From assembly GCA_900551055.1 (NCBI GenBank), contig URUK01000039.1, positions 1-23,682 on the forward strand: a stretch of 23,682 nucleotides of DNA, read 5' to 3'. The notes below the pieces were generated by a model. That model searched no databases. It saw nothing but the letters and a program-made list of their open reading frames with translations, and had not been told where the DNA came from. A program made the translations under genes and the position numbers. This document shows positions 1 through 7,789 of the stretch, piece by piece (position 1 is the first letter of the stretch; every line of letters starts with the position of its first letter). The DNA is from an uncultured Prevotella sp. Lineage in GTDB: Bacteria; Bacteroidota; Bacteroidia; Bacteroidales; Bacteroidaceae.

Positions 1-101
1 ATTGATAAAAGCAGGCTTATTGCATAAGATTATTATACCGAACTCACGTTAATTAATGACAACAATACGCGTTGATTGTTATCAAGTAAAGATTATTTAC
101 C

Positions 102-109
102 TATATTTG
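102..109 (+). promoter_or_regulatory. Candidate -7 box TATATTTG
   Basis: Matches the Bacteroidetes -7 consensus TAnnTTTG. No clear TTTG -33 box is visible at the usual distance; a weak ATTG lies at 75-78. Transcription would start near 116 and run through the hairpin-rich stretch up to the terminator-like stem at 379-416. It is the only good promoter candidate before the first CDS at 461. Confidence 0.45.
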
Positions 110-112
110 CAA

Positions 113-416
113 AGGCTTCCACGCCGATGCTTCCGTATGGGAGAAGAGGGGTGGGGGTCTCATATATGAGAAGGCGTTTACTTGACGCTTTGTTTTGACG
201 CATAGAAACTTCGCAACTTTCAATCCAGTCAAACACAAAGCAACAGTATATGCTCATGGGTATGTTTATACCGCTGGCGTTTGCCCCTCTATTAGGGACA
301 AGCGTCTGTGTATGTACATATCGGCGTGGGCTTCTGCGTTGCTCGTTCTGACTGGGTGGGCAATGCGAAGGCCTCTATGCGTGGAACGGGTGACGGTGAT
401 AGGCTCCACGCTTTTT
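113..416 (+). ncRNA. Candidate structured RNA or long leader
   Basis: There is no convincing CDS in 1-460, but the stretch folds locally. One hairpin pairs 276-283 with 299-306, with an inner CCC/GGG at 285-287 and 295-297. A larger one pairs GCGTTGCTC (336-344) with GGGCAATGC (358-366), extended by GGCTTC (329-334) with 367-373. A terminator-like stem follows at 379-411. The 5' end (AGGCTTCCACGC, about 112-123) nearly duplicates the 3' strand of that terminator (AGGCTCCACGC, 401-411), so it could compete for 379-385. I do not recognise it as tmRNA, RNase P, SRP, 6S or a riboswitch. It may be a free small RNA or a regulatory leader of the DUF805 and M48 genes. Confidence 0.35.
379..416 (+). 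terminator. Terminator-like hairpin with T tract
   Basis: GCGTGGA (379-385) pairs perfectly with TCCACGC (405-411) and is followed directly by five T at 412-416. The loop is 19 nt, longer than in a classic intrinsic terminator. It lies 44 nt before the DUF805 start, so it could either end an upstream small RNA or act as an attenuator. Confidence 0.4.
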
Positions 417-460
417 GGTATATAAAATGCTACCAAATTTTCAACTTAAAAATATTTATC

Positions 461-865
461 ATGAAAAATTTAAGTTTGCTGGATTATTTTGTTAGGTGCT
501 ATAAAAATTATGCAAAGTTTACCGGGCGTGCACGTCGGCGTGAGTATTGGGGCTTTATTTTGTTTTATTCTATTATTTATTGCGCGGTCTATTGTCCCTT
601 CTTTTTCTATACTGATGTGGAGTTGACCGTTGACGGAGGTGATACGGCGCTGCTGTTGGTTTCGGCTGTTGCGTCTATTTTGTTTTGGGCTGTTTCATTT
701 GTTCCTTATTTGGCGGTTACGGTACGCAGGTTTCATGATGTTGGTAAGAGTGGATGGTATGTGTTTATAGTATTAATTCCTGTTATTGGCTCTATTTGGT
801 TTTTGGTTGAGATGTGTACTGACAGTGAGCCATTTGAGAATGATTATGGAGAAAATCCAAAATAG
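461..865 (+). CDS. DUF805 family small membrane protein
   Basis: A 134-residue inner-membrane protein of the DUF805 (YhaH-like) family, whose function is unknown. Three hydrophobic segments are visible at about 28-50, 63-87 and 99-118. The family signature is the loop motif RRFHDVGKSGW (89-99). The N-terminal region contains FTGRARRREYW, and the C-terminal tail NDYGENPK (127-134) is also typical. An in-frame ATG at 308 would add 51 residues unlike the family and lies inside the structured stretch upstream, so 461 is preferred. The M48 protease gene begins 35 bp downstream on the same strand, so the two are probably cotranscribed. Its AT-rich codon use matches the protease gene and differs from the rest of the window. 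Confidence 0.85.
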   Translation: MKNLSLLDYFVRCYKNYAKFTGRARRREYWGFILFYSIIYCAVYCPFFFYTDVELTVDGGDTALLLVSAVASILFWAVSFVPYLAVTVRRFHDVGKSGWYVFIVLIPVIGSIWFLVEMCTDSEPFENDYGENPK

Positions 866-900
866 AACTTGACTTTTAATGATTAAATATACAGAATACC

Positions 901-3012
901 ATGAAAGATGAATTGAAAAGGCAGTGTACCATAGTGATACTGAAGATAACTTTGTTTTTTGCTTCGTACTTGCTGTCTGTGATTGTAGGAGGTTTGATAG
1001 TTTATGCCACATTTTATGGTTTTGTCAATTACAGTCTCGAAGCCATTGTTGATTTGTTCAATGAGGGCATGATATTTTATGGTGTACTTTTGATATTGTT
1101 CAACCTTCTGATTTGCGGTTTCTTTATTTTGTATGGACTTTATCCTATGAAATTCTTGTTCCGTCGTAATAAGAAGGGTCTGAAAAATCAGGTGGAAATT
1201 TCGGAGGCCGACAATCCGCAACTTTTCGCATTGATACGTGATGTCGCGACGGCTACAGGCAATAGGATGCCGTTGCATGTCTATGTGTCGCCAGAGGTGA
1301 ATGCTTGTGTTTTTTATGAAAATACTTTGCAGTCCATATTCCTTCCCACACGTAAAAATCTTATGGTTGGTATCGGGCTTTGTGCCAATACCAATACGGA
1401 AGAATTAAAGGCTGTCATGGCCCATGAGTTCGGGCATTTTTCACAAAAAACGATGAAAGTCGGTTCTGCGATTTATTATGCAAATGTCGTGATGTACGAC
1501 ATGGCCTTTCAGGAAGACCGTTGGGACATGCTGCTTGACAAGTTGTTCCGCTCATTTTCCAACTGTCGTTATGCAGGTTGGTATGGCTTGGCTGTTTACG
1601 CTGTACTGTTTGTATTGTATCACATTCTTGTTTTTGCGAAAGACTTGTTGAGGTGGATGTACAAGTTTGTCAACAGCTCTTATTATTTGCTTTCGCGTCA
1701 GATGGAATATGATGCAGACAAAGTCGCATGTGACGTTGTTGGACGTGATGTGTTTGTCTCGTCTATGGTAAAGATTGAGTTTGCAGCCAATTGCAATGAA
1801 AATTCAATTATATTGTGGCGGCGATTGTTGTATTTGGGACATTATGCAAGTTTGCTTGGCACGGCTAAGTTTTATGAGCGAGTTGTGGCAGAAGAGAGGA
1901 ATACCAGTGTTTCGTATGATGTATTGAAAAAAGATTTGTACGATGTTGAAGAATATCATTCGGAAATATCTTTTTCCAATGTTTTTTCAGACCATCCGTC
2001 GACAAGGGAGCGTATTGAAGCTGTAAAGAATATGCCTGACAAACGTGTGCAGAATTTTATTCCGGCAGCAAGCTTGTTCGACAAGGATGTTGAGCGTTTG
2101 ATAGAGATAATGGTATATCCAACAGGGTCAGGTAATATTGCTTATGAGGAGGCGGCACACCAGCCAGCATTGTTGGGAGAAGAGTTGAAAGAATGGATAA
2201 AGTCTGATTGCGAAAGGGCTTTTCTGCCGTTGAAGTACCGCATATTCTTTAACAGTATGCGGATTTTACCAATTGATTATATAGATATAGCATCGGCTGC
2301 TTCTTATCCGTTTAATGATGAAAACAGGAATATCCTGTATGAATATATCTCAGCAAGTAAAGATTATACCCTTTTATTACAGTTGGCAGAGCAGGACGAG
2401 ATAGAATATGTCAGCTATAAAGGCCACCGTTACGCTGTAAGCAATCTGCCAATAGGAGAGCATCGGTCTTTGCTTGATATGCTGTACGGTAAATGTCTTG
2501 CAGTGCAGAGGCAGATGTATGCTTATCTGTCGGTTAATTCCCCTAAAGAATTTAATGTCAGGAATATGTATTTGTATTTGTTTGATGCTTTTGGACGGCT
2601 TGGTGAAATTAACCAGATAGACGAGGAAGTGGCGAAAATAGCAGAAAGGCTGCAAAATCCTATTGACGATGATGACGAACCTGACGACTTTTTTGATGTT
2701 AAGGTTAACTTCAAGGCACTTGATAAAAGTTTTAGACAGTGTATAAGTAAATGCAATGTGAACATATTTCCTTTTTGCATTGGCATAAATGCGGTGGATG
2801 AAAAGATTATAAATGATTTCGTAGCAATAAGCGAAAAACCGGTTCCTGAATATCAGGAATGGGATATAGGGCAGGTGGTAGATGTTGTGTGTAATTTTAC
2901 GAAGTATAAGAACGCGCTCAATGAAGTGCTTTCATATGTCGTGATGTCTGTTAAACGTGACCTCGTAAGTGTTGCCGAGGCTATAGAAAATAATAAGGCA
3001 GTTGGTTTGTAA
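901..3012 (+). CDS. M48 family membrane metallopeptidase
   Basis: A 703-residue zinc protease of the M48 (HtpX/Ste24-like) family, probably acting at the cytoplasmic membrane on membrane or misfolded proteins. Hydrophobic segments lie at about 10-41, 57-86 and 224-250. The zinc motif HEFGH is at 175-179, with catalytic E176. The third ligand is E269 in SRQMEYDAD (265-273). The family's closing motif DHPSTRERI is at 364-372. After that comes an extension of about 330 residues that I do not recognise; it has an acidic run around PIDDDDEPDDFFD. The peptidase core is intact. It follows the DUF805 gene by 35 bp and probably shares its transcript. The gene is AT-rich compared with the genes from 3.1 kb onward. 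The true substrate cannot be inferred. Confidence 0.9.
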   Translation: MKDELKRQCTIVILKITLFFASYLLSVIVGGLIVYATFYGFVNYSLEAIVDLFNEGMIFYGVLLILFNLLICGFFILYGLYPMKFLFRRNKKGLKNQVEISEADNPQLFALIRDVATATGNRMPLHVYVSPEVNACVFYENTLQSIFLPTRKNLMVGIGLCANTNTEELKAVMAHEFGHFSQKTMKVGSAIYYANVVMYDMAFQEDRWDMLLDKLFRSFSNCRYAGWYGLAVYAVLFVLYHILVFAKDLLRWMYKFVNSSYYLLSRQMEYDADKVACDVVGRDVFVSSMVKIEFAANCNENSIILWRRLLYLGHYASLLGTAKFYERVVAEERNTSVSYDVLKKDLYDVEEYHSEISFSNVFSDHPSTRERIEAVKNMPDKRVQNFIPAASLFDKDVERLIEIMVYPTGSGNIAYEEAAHQPALLGEELKEWIKSDCERAFLPLKYRIFFNSMRILPIDYIDIASAASYPFNDENRNILYEYISASKDYTLLLQLAEQDEIEYVSYKGHRYAVSNLPIGEHRSLLDMLYGKCLAVQRQMYAYLSVNSPKEFNVRNMYLYLFDAFGRLGEINQIDEEVAKIAERLQNPIDDDDEPDDFFDVKVNFKALDKSFRQCISKCNVNIFPFCIGINAVDEKIINDFVAISEKPVPEYQEWDIGQVVDVVCNFTKYKNALNEVLSYVVMSVKRDLVSVAEAIENNKAVGL

Positions 3013-3143
3013 TAGTTTCAGAATGACTCCGGGGGGATGTGCATATTACATCTGATTTGCAATCATTGATGTTCTGATGATAGCAAGTCAGCCTGTGTAC
3101 AAGCATTGCCGCCTATCCCGAGGGTGGCTCTTGTATAGACCGT

Positions 3144-3578
3144 TTACGTGTTTTTCCCGAGCATCGATAGGGTAAGCGCGTCGCGCTTGCCGTCATAATA
3201 CTTTTCCAGAGCGGTGGCGAAGATGCCGCCGGGGGCTGCTGCGTCGAACAGGGTCATGCTTGATTTTACTTTCAGTGCGTCTATTCCGCCGAGTATTTCG
3301 GTTGCCGACTTGCCCTCGATGGCGAGCAACGCCTGTGTAATTTCGTGCAGGCGGGGGCCGAGAGTGCTGTCGGCAAGGTAGGCTTTGGCCTCGGCCAGGC
3401 ATGAGATGCCGTAGTATTCGGAGTTGTAACTGTGCCCTAAGCCCTTTATTTGTGGAAACACATACCATATCCAGTGCGACCGCTTGCGTCCGGCTTTCAT
3501 TTCAGCCAAGGCTGTGGCGTAGCCTGAATAAGCAGCGTCTTGCGCCTTTATAAATCTTTCCAAGTTGTATTCTGCCAT
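3144..3578 (-). CDS. DUF1810 family protein
   Basis: A 144-residue soluble protein of the DUF1810 family, which has no established biochemical role. Features seen are the N-terminal MAEYNLERFIKAQ, the central KRSHWIWYVFPQIKGLGHS, and the tail with SSMTLFDAAAP and AALEKYYDGKRD-like sequence (here ALEKYYDGKRD). The frame stays open to an ATG at 3635. However, a minus-strand -7 box TATTTTTG (3602-3609) lies between the two starts, so the ATG at 3578 is the only one likely to be transcribed. It is a single-gene unit, convergent with the M48 gene across a 131-bp gap (3013-3143) in which I see no clear terminator. Confidence 0.85.
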   Translation of the reverse strand: MAEYNLERFIKAQDAAYSGYATALAEMKAGRKRSHWIWYVFPQIKGLGHSYNSEYYGISCLAEAKAYLADSTLGPRLHEITQALLAIEGKSATEILGGIDALKVKSSMTLFDAAAPGGIFATALEKYYDGKRDALTLSMLGKNT

Positions 3579-3601
3579 TGCGTTTATCGTATGTTCGACT
3601 G

Positions 3602-3609
3602 CAAAAATA
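3602..3609 (-). promoter_or_regulatory. -7 box for DUF1810 gene
   Basis: The minus strand reads TATTTTTG, matching TAnnTTTG. Transcription would start near 3595, 17 nt before the ATG at 3578. This settles the start choice against the longer reading frame. Confidence 0.55.
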
Positions 3610-3778
3610 CGAAAAAACATCGGTCTTTTCACCATAAGTCTGGCGGAATGGTGTAATGTTCCCGCGCCGGTCTGTCATTTGCCTATGCTGCATTCATGGC
3701 CGTAAAAGGCAAGTACCGGCCTGGTTTTGCCGCAGGCTCGTAACCTGTTGAGTGCCAATGTGTTATCGGAGGGTTTGC

Positions 3779-3866
3779 AAAAGGTGGCCTTTGGGCTTCT
3801 AAAAGGCCACCTTTTGGCGTGCAAAACACGGCCTTTTGCAATGCGGTTGACGGCCTTTTGCAAATG
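3779..3866. repeat. 22-bp repeat array A, four units
   Basis: Units start at 3779, 3801, 3823 and 3845. Cores are AAAAGGTGGCCTTTG, AAAAGGCCACCTTTT, AAAACACGGCCTTTT and GGTTGACGGCCTTTT, each followed by a 7-bp spacer. Units 1 and 2 are reverse complements apart from one base, so they can form a 15-bp hairpin. A degenerate fifth unit may follow to about 3886. The array lies in the divergent gap between the DUF1810 and glycosyltransferase genes (3579-4077). The rest of that gap holds only the two promoter boxes. Confidence 0.8.
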
Positions 3867-3938
3867 CGGTGGCCGTGCGTTTTTCCATAACTGGGCAAAA
3901 TGCCCGGTGAAATTGTATGGTGAACGGATTTTTTCCAT

Positions 3939-3946
3939 TAAATTTG
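3939..3946 (+). promoter_or_regulatory. -7 box for glycosyltransferase gene
   Basis: TAAATTTG matches TAnnTTTG. Transcription would start near 3953, giving a leader of about 125 nt before the ATG at 4078. An ATTG at 3912-3915 is a weak -33 candidate. Confidence 0.45.
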
Positions 3947-4077
3947 CACATGCCGTATAGGCGTATCTGCAATCATGACGGGCCGGAGATGTCTGCGCCA
4001 TTGCAGCCGTTAAAGAGTTTTCTTGTGGCTGACAGGCGCGAAAGAACGGCCGGTGTCTTTTCTAAGGAAAACTTGTA

Positions 4078-4992
4078 ATGATGAACCGTATTATAAGACT
4101 GTTGCGCACGTTCGTTGCTTATTGCAGGCTGTGGGGCGTGCCTTTGGCGTTGAAAGTAGTCGTTTTGCCGAAGCTTCTGCATCGTCCCGGATGCAAGCAT
4201 AAGGCCGTTTTGGCGTACATTGAGAAGCGTTATTCAGGCGTTATCGACTCTTACAGGCTCAAGGACGCGCCGGCAGGGGCGCTGGCTGACGACTGCCCGA
4301 TATGGGTTTGCTGGTTTCAAGGCGAAGAAAGCGCCCCTCCCATTGTCAGGAAATGTCTGGAGTCAATCCGCAAGAACAGCGGACGCCACGCCGTAAATGT
4401 GATAACATACGCCAATTACGGCGACTATGTATCCATTCCGCAGCATATTGCCGACAAGGTGGAGAGCGGGGAAATAACCCTGACCCACTTCAGCGACATA
4501 CTGCGTTGCCGCCTGCTGGCCGATTATGGAGGCGTCTGGCTCGACGCGACAATCTATCTTACCGACAAACTGAATACGTGGAATCTGCCGTTTTTTACGA
4601 TAAAGCAGGATTGTCCTGACGACGGGACATACGTCAGCGCGTACCGTTGGACGAGCTTCTGCATGGGCGGATGCAAGGGCAACGTGCTGTTCCGGTTTCT
4701 TAGTGACATGTTCGATGAGTACCATAAGCGCGAGAAAGGCATGATTGACTATTACCTGATTGATTACGTCATAGCCGTTGGCTACAACACGGTGCCGGCT
4801 ATAAAGCAGCTTATTGACGGCGTGCCGTGTTCCAATCCGGATTTGTATTATATGTCGTTGAACATGAGCCGGCCTGTCGATGAGGCCCGCCTGGCTGAGG
4901 TTTGCAGGCATACGTCCATATTCAAGCTGGGCTATCGTGACGGCGTTCCCGAAGACAGAAGCTCGTTGTACCATTACATTGTCAACATTTAG
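4078..4992 (+). CDS. Caps_synth family glycosyltransferase
   Basis: A 304-residue putative glycosyltransferase resembling the capsular polysaccharide synthesis family (Caps_synth, related to the GT32 fold). It would transfer a sugar from a nucleotide donor to a surface glycan. Evidence is the N-terminal motif PIWVCWFQGEESAPPIV, then FSDILRCRLLADYGGVWLDATIY (split here as SDILR at 139-143 and GGVWLDATIY ending near 160). D156 in WLDA is the likely metal and sugar-nucleotide ligand. The short hydrophobic N-terminus is not a clear transmembrane segment. ATG occurs twice (4078 and 4081), with AAGGAAA at 4062-4068 as a possible ribosome site. It is a lone gene with no other glycan genes adjacent. 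Its stop codon TAG is the first three bases of the inverted repeat that follows. Confidence 0.8.
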   Translation: MMNRIIRLLRTFVAYCRLWGVPLALKVVVLPKLLHRPGCKHKAVLAYIEKRYSGVIDSYRLKDAPAGALADDCPIWVCWFQGEESAPPIVRKCLESIRKNSGRHAVNVITYANYGDYVSIPQHIADKVESGEITLTHFSDILRCRLLADYGGVWLDATIYLTDKLNTWNLPFFTIKQDCPDDGTYVSAYRWTSFCMGGCKGNVLFRFLSDMFDEYHKREKGMIDYYLIDYVIAVGYNTVPAIKQLIDGVPCSNPDLYYMSLNMSRPVDEARLAEVCRHTSIFKLGYRDGVPEDRSSLYHYIVNI

Positions 4993-5119
4993 TTAAGAAT
5001 TAAGAGTCGGAGAAATTAAGAATTAAGAATTAAGAGTTAAGAAAATATGCTTTGCCAAATGATTTGTAGACAGCAAGCAAAGCATATTTTCTTAACTCTT
5101 AATTCTTAATTCTTAACTA
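4990..5119. repeat. Long inverted repeat IR1 (heptamer-type)
   Basis: A perfect 40-bp inverted repeat: 5016-5055 and 5077-5116, with a 21-nt loop. The outer arm is made of heptamers TTAAGAA, TTAAGAA, TTAAGAG, TTAAGAA; the inner part reads AATATGCTTTGC. The outermost TAGTTAAG (4990-4997) recurs inverted as CTTAACTA (5112-5119); the left arm has extra sequence between (4998-5015). It sits between the convergent glycosyltransferase and MFS genes, where a transcript from either side would form the same stem, so a bidirectional terminator or 3'-end stabiliser is plausible. There is no classic T tract after the stem. Confidence 0.85.
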
Positions 5120-5128
5120 AAAAAGCTG

Positions 5129-6727
5129 TCAGTCAGTTCCTTGTTCCGCTTTTTTAATTGTGAGTGTCTTCACCACCTGTTTCCTTACCGCCTGCCAGCT
5201 GGGCATCAGCTTGAGGCTTCTCCTCATCGGAGCGTCGTACAGAAGGAACAGCAACAGCAGGAAGATGCAGGCGTATGCCGCCCATCCGTACACCTGCTTG
5301 ATGCTTATTTCGGTTATTTGCGGAATGAAGGTGTCCATCAGGTGGGGGACGTTCACGCCTTCCCTGCCGGCCGCCACGTTGTCAACCGCCGCCCCGTAGC
5401 GTGCCATGTTGTCGGGAATGTAGTACTTCATTGCACGCGTGAAGATGGCCGCTCCGATAACTCCGCCCATCACCATGTGCAGCATGTTGAACACCGACAA
5501 TGCCTGGAAGAAGTGCTGGAAGCTCATAATCTCCTCCGCGCAGGTCATGAACGTCACGCTAAGCACGGCGTAGCCGAAGCCCCGGCAGGCCATAGGCAGG
5601 CAGAGCTGGGATATGTGCATGCCGCCAGACATTGCGAAGTAGAAGTACAGCAGGTAGCACGTCACCCCGCAAAGTCCTACTATCAGCAGGCGCAGATAGT
5701 GGAAACGCCTTACGTGCATCCACCAAAACGAGAACAGGCAGCCGGCAATGCATCCGCCAAGTGCGGGCCAGTCGAGCTGTACGGCGGTCATAGTTCCGTA
5801 GTGCATCACCTCTTCAAGGAATATCTCTTCAAGCACATGTTCGGTTGAAAGAAGCATCTCCACCAGCACAACCAGTATGAGTATGGGCAGCAGATAGCGG
5901 TAGGTCCACATCTTAGGCTCAAGGTACGGGTGCCTGATAGAGAACATGCGGCCTATGCAGACGATGAACGTTACCGCCGCGACTACGCTCAACCGGCGTA
6001 TCACGGGGCTGTCCCACCAGTCGTAATAGTCGCCGTAGTTGAACACGAACGTCACTTCCAATACCAATGCCGCCCACAGGACAGCCCCTAACCAGTCGAT
6101 GCTGAACAGCGGAAACTTCTTGAACATGCGGAAATGTCGCGTGCAAACGGTAAGTACGAGCAGGTCAACCATCATCGTTCCGCAGATGAACAGCTGCATG
6201 AAATCCCAGTGATAGTAATACATCAGGTAAGCGGCAAGCAGGTCGGAAAGCTGCATGCTGCCCAGTATTATTATGTGCAGCATGGGGAAGAACACCGTGA
6301 AGTCGCGCTTCGGGGTCATCCAAAGCTGGATGTTCGACATGCACTCGAACGTTCCCTGTATCTTGCACATGCCCTCGATGAAGCACACGAGCCACAGCAA
6401 GGGCAGCAGCGTGATGTGCGGTGCCGCCAGGTTGCACAGCAGAACGCCCGTAGCCGCGGCGCACAGCAGTGTCTTGTTGGTGAAACGGAACTTCATCCGG
6501 AACAACACCGGAAAGTAGATGGCCATCCCCGACAGGTTGGCGTAAAGGCACATCGTGAGGTCTTCCCTCATAAGTGCCGTCTCTCCCATCATCTGGTTCA
6601 GCGTTCCGAGGTAAAGTCCGCCGGAGAACTGGAAGGTGACGGCTATGAAAACGTAAATCCAAGGCCGTATCTTTTCGGGCACGAAGCTCCTGAACATCGG
6701 CATGGAAAAAGGCATAGTACCGTTCAT
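5129..6727 (-). CDS. MFS efflux transporter (DHA2-like)
   Basis: A 532-residue polytopic membrane protein with about 14 hydrophobic segments, as in the drug:proton antiporter DHA2 (EmrB-like) branch of the major facilitator superfamily. It would be the inner-membrane pump of the tripartite system encoded by this operon. Its start lies 2 bp after the stop of the EmrA-like gene, so the two are probably translationally coupled. The classic MFS motif A is not obvious, and identification rests on topology, length and context more than on motifs. An extended loop with NMARYGAAVDNVAAGREG precedes the last transmembrane pair. The gene ends 10 bp beyond IR1. The substrate is unknown. Confidence 0.8.
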   Translation of the reverse strand: MNGTMPFSMPMFRSFVPEKIRPWIYVFIAVTFQFSGGLYLGTLNQMMGETALMREDLTMCLYANLSGMAIYFPVLFRMKFRFTNKTLLCAAATGVLLCNLAAPHITLLPLLWLVCFIEGMCKIQGTFECMSNIQLWMTPKRDFTVFFPMLHIIILGSMQLSDLLAAYLMYYYHWDFMQLFICGTMMVDLLVLTVCTRHFRMFKKFPLFSIDWLGAVLWAALVLEVTFVFNYGDYYDWWDSPVIRRLSVVAAVTFIVCIGRMFSIRHPYLEPKMWTYRYLLPILILVVLVEMLLSTEHVLEEIFLEEVMHYGTMTAVQLDWPALGGCIAGCLFSFWWMHVRRFHYLRLLIVGLCGVTCYLLYFYFAMSGGMHISQLCLPMACRGFGYAVLSVTFMTCAEEIMSFQHFFQALSVFNMLHMVMGGVIGAAIFTRAMKYYIPDNMARYGAAVDNVAAGREGVNVPHLMDTFIPQITEISIKQVYGWAAYACIFLLLLFLLYDAPMRRSLKLMPSWQAVRKQVVKTLTIKKAEQGTD

Positions 6728-6729
6728 TT

Positions 6730-7764
6730 TCAGTATTTCACTTTACATTCCACGTTGAAGCCGGCCCTCAAACGGCGCACGTCGGCAGTGTCGTTGCCTT
6801 GCAGACGGATGCGCACCGGCAACCTCTGCTCCACCTTTACGAAGTTTCCAGTGGCGTTGTCTTGCGGTATCAGCGAGAAGGCGGCACCCGTAGCGTCGGA
6901 CAACGACTCGACAACGCCCTTGTATTCAACGCCCGGAACGGCGTCGGCCGTGAACGTTACGCTGGCTCCCTCCTTGATGTTCGGCAGCTGGGTCTCGCGG
7001 TAATTGGCGACAACCCACAGCTCGCCGTCGTCCACTATGTCGACCATCGTCTGTCCGGGCTGCACCAGCTGGCCCTCGTGTATGGCCTTCCGGCCAGTCA
7101 CTCCGTCGCATGTCGCCACTATGACAGTATATGAAAGGTTGAGCCGGGCGAGGTCAACCGCAGCCTGAGCGAGGCGCACCGCCGCGTCGTTTTGCCCCAA
7201 ACGATGGGTCTGTTCGTTCTTTGACAACGATGTAGAATGCCGTGCCCTGATGGCTTGTTCGTATCTGGCGTTGATGGCGTCGTAGGCCGTTTTCACGTTG
7301 TCATACTGCTGTTTGGTCACCGCGTCCTGCTCCAACAGCTGCTTGTAGCGTTGCAGTTCGCGTCCGGCATTCGCCTTTTGCACCCGTATTTCCTCAACCG
7401 TAGCGTCGTTCACGCTGATGTTGTTCTGCGTGGTTGCTATGCCGGCGTTGGTTGCCTGCTGGCCTGCAAGGGCGTTGGCAAGGTCGGCTTCGGCCTGCGC
7501 CAGCCGCAACTTGAACTCCGAGTCCTCGATTACAAGCAGCGTGTCGCCCTTGTGTACCGGCCTGTATTCATCGAAATAAATCTTCTTGATGAAGCCCTGG
7601 ACGCGCGTGTTGACGGGAGTGATGTGCTGCCTCACCTGCGCGTTGTCGGTATATTCAACGTTTCCAAGGTGTATGAACCGTGAACATACGTACATAACGC
7701 CAATCAGCAGCAGTGCAATGACGGTTGTATTGTAAATCAGCTTTTTTGTTTTTCTCGTTACCAT
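6730..7764 (-). CDS. HlyD/EmrA-like membrane fusion protein
   Basis: A 344-residue periplasmic adaptor joining the MFS pump to the TolC-like channel. It has one N-terminal transmembrane anchor (about 9-30), then the EmrA signature YTDNAQVRQHITPVNTRVQG (38-57, first lipoyl half). A helical hairpin of about 90-210 follows, rich in Q, A and E. The second lipoyl half is LSYTVIVATCDGV with EGQLVQPGQ, and a beta-barrel region contains NATGNFVKVEQRLPVRI. Length and domain order are normal for the family. It is 25 bp downstream of the TolC gene and 2 bp upstream of the MFS gene, so the order is outer-membrane, adaptor, pump. A minor oddity is the sequence VATCDG where IxAPxDG is more usual. Confidence 0.9.
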   Translation of the reverse strand: MVTRKTKKLIYNTTVIALLLIGVMYVCSRFIHLGNVEYTDNAQVRQHITPVNTRVQGFIKKIYFDEYRPVHKGDTLLVIEDSEFKLRLAQAEADLANALAGQQATNAGIATTQNNISVNDATVEEIRVQKANAGRELQRYKQLLEQDAVTKQQYDNVKTAYDAINARYEQAIRARHSTSLSKNEQTHRLGQNDAAVRLAQAAVDLARLNLSYTVIVATCDGVTGRKAIHEGQLVQPGQTMVDIVDDGELWVVANYRETQLPNIKEGASVTFTADAVPGVEYKGVVESLSDATGAAFSLIPQDNATGNFVKVEQRLPVRIRLQGNDTADVRRLRAGFNVECKVKY

Positions 7765-7789
7765 GATGACATTCTGTTATTTAATGTGT

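Noticed and set aside
195..425. Small CDS of 76 residues before the DUF805 gene
   Set aside because: No ribosome site, no recognisable family, and it lies over the strong hairpins and the terminator-like stem.
461..3012. Phage or plasmid island
   Set aside because: Only composition is unusual; no integrase, tRNA junction, or phage or plasmid genes are present.
5016..5116. IR1 as an insertion-sequence remnant
   Set aside because: No transposase fragment, and the arms are heptamer runs rather than IS-like ends; a non-autonomous element remains possible but not shown.
6134..7003. Plus-strand frame of 289 codons opposite the MFS/HlyD junction
   Set aside because: Histidine- and glutamine-rich shadow crossing two real genes on the other strand.
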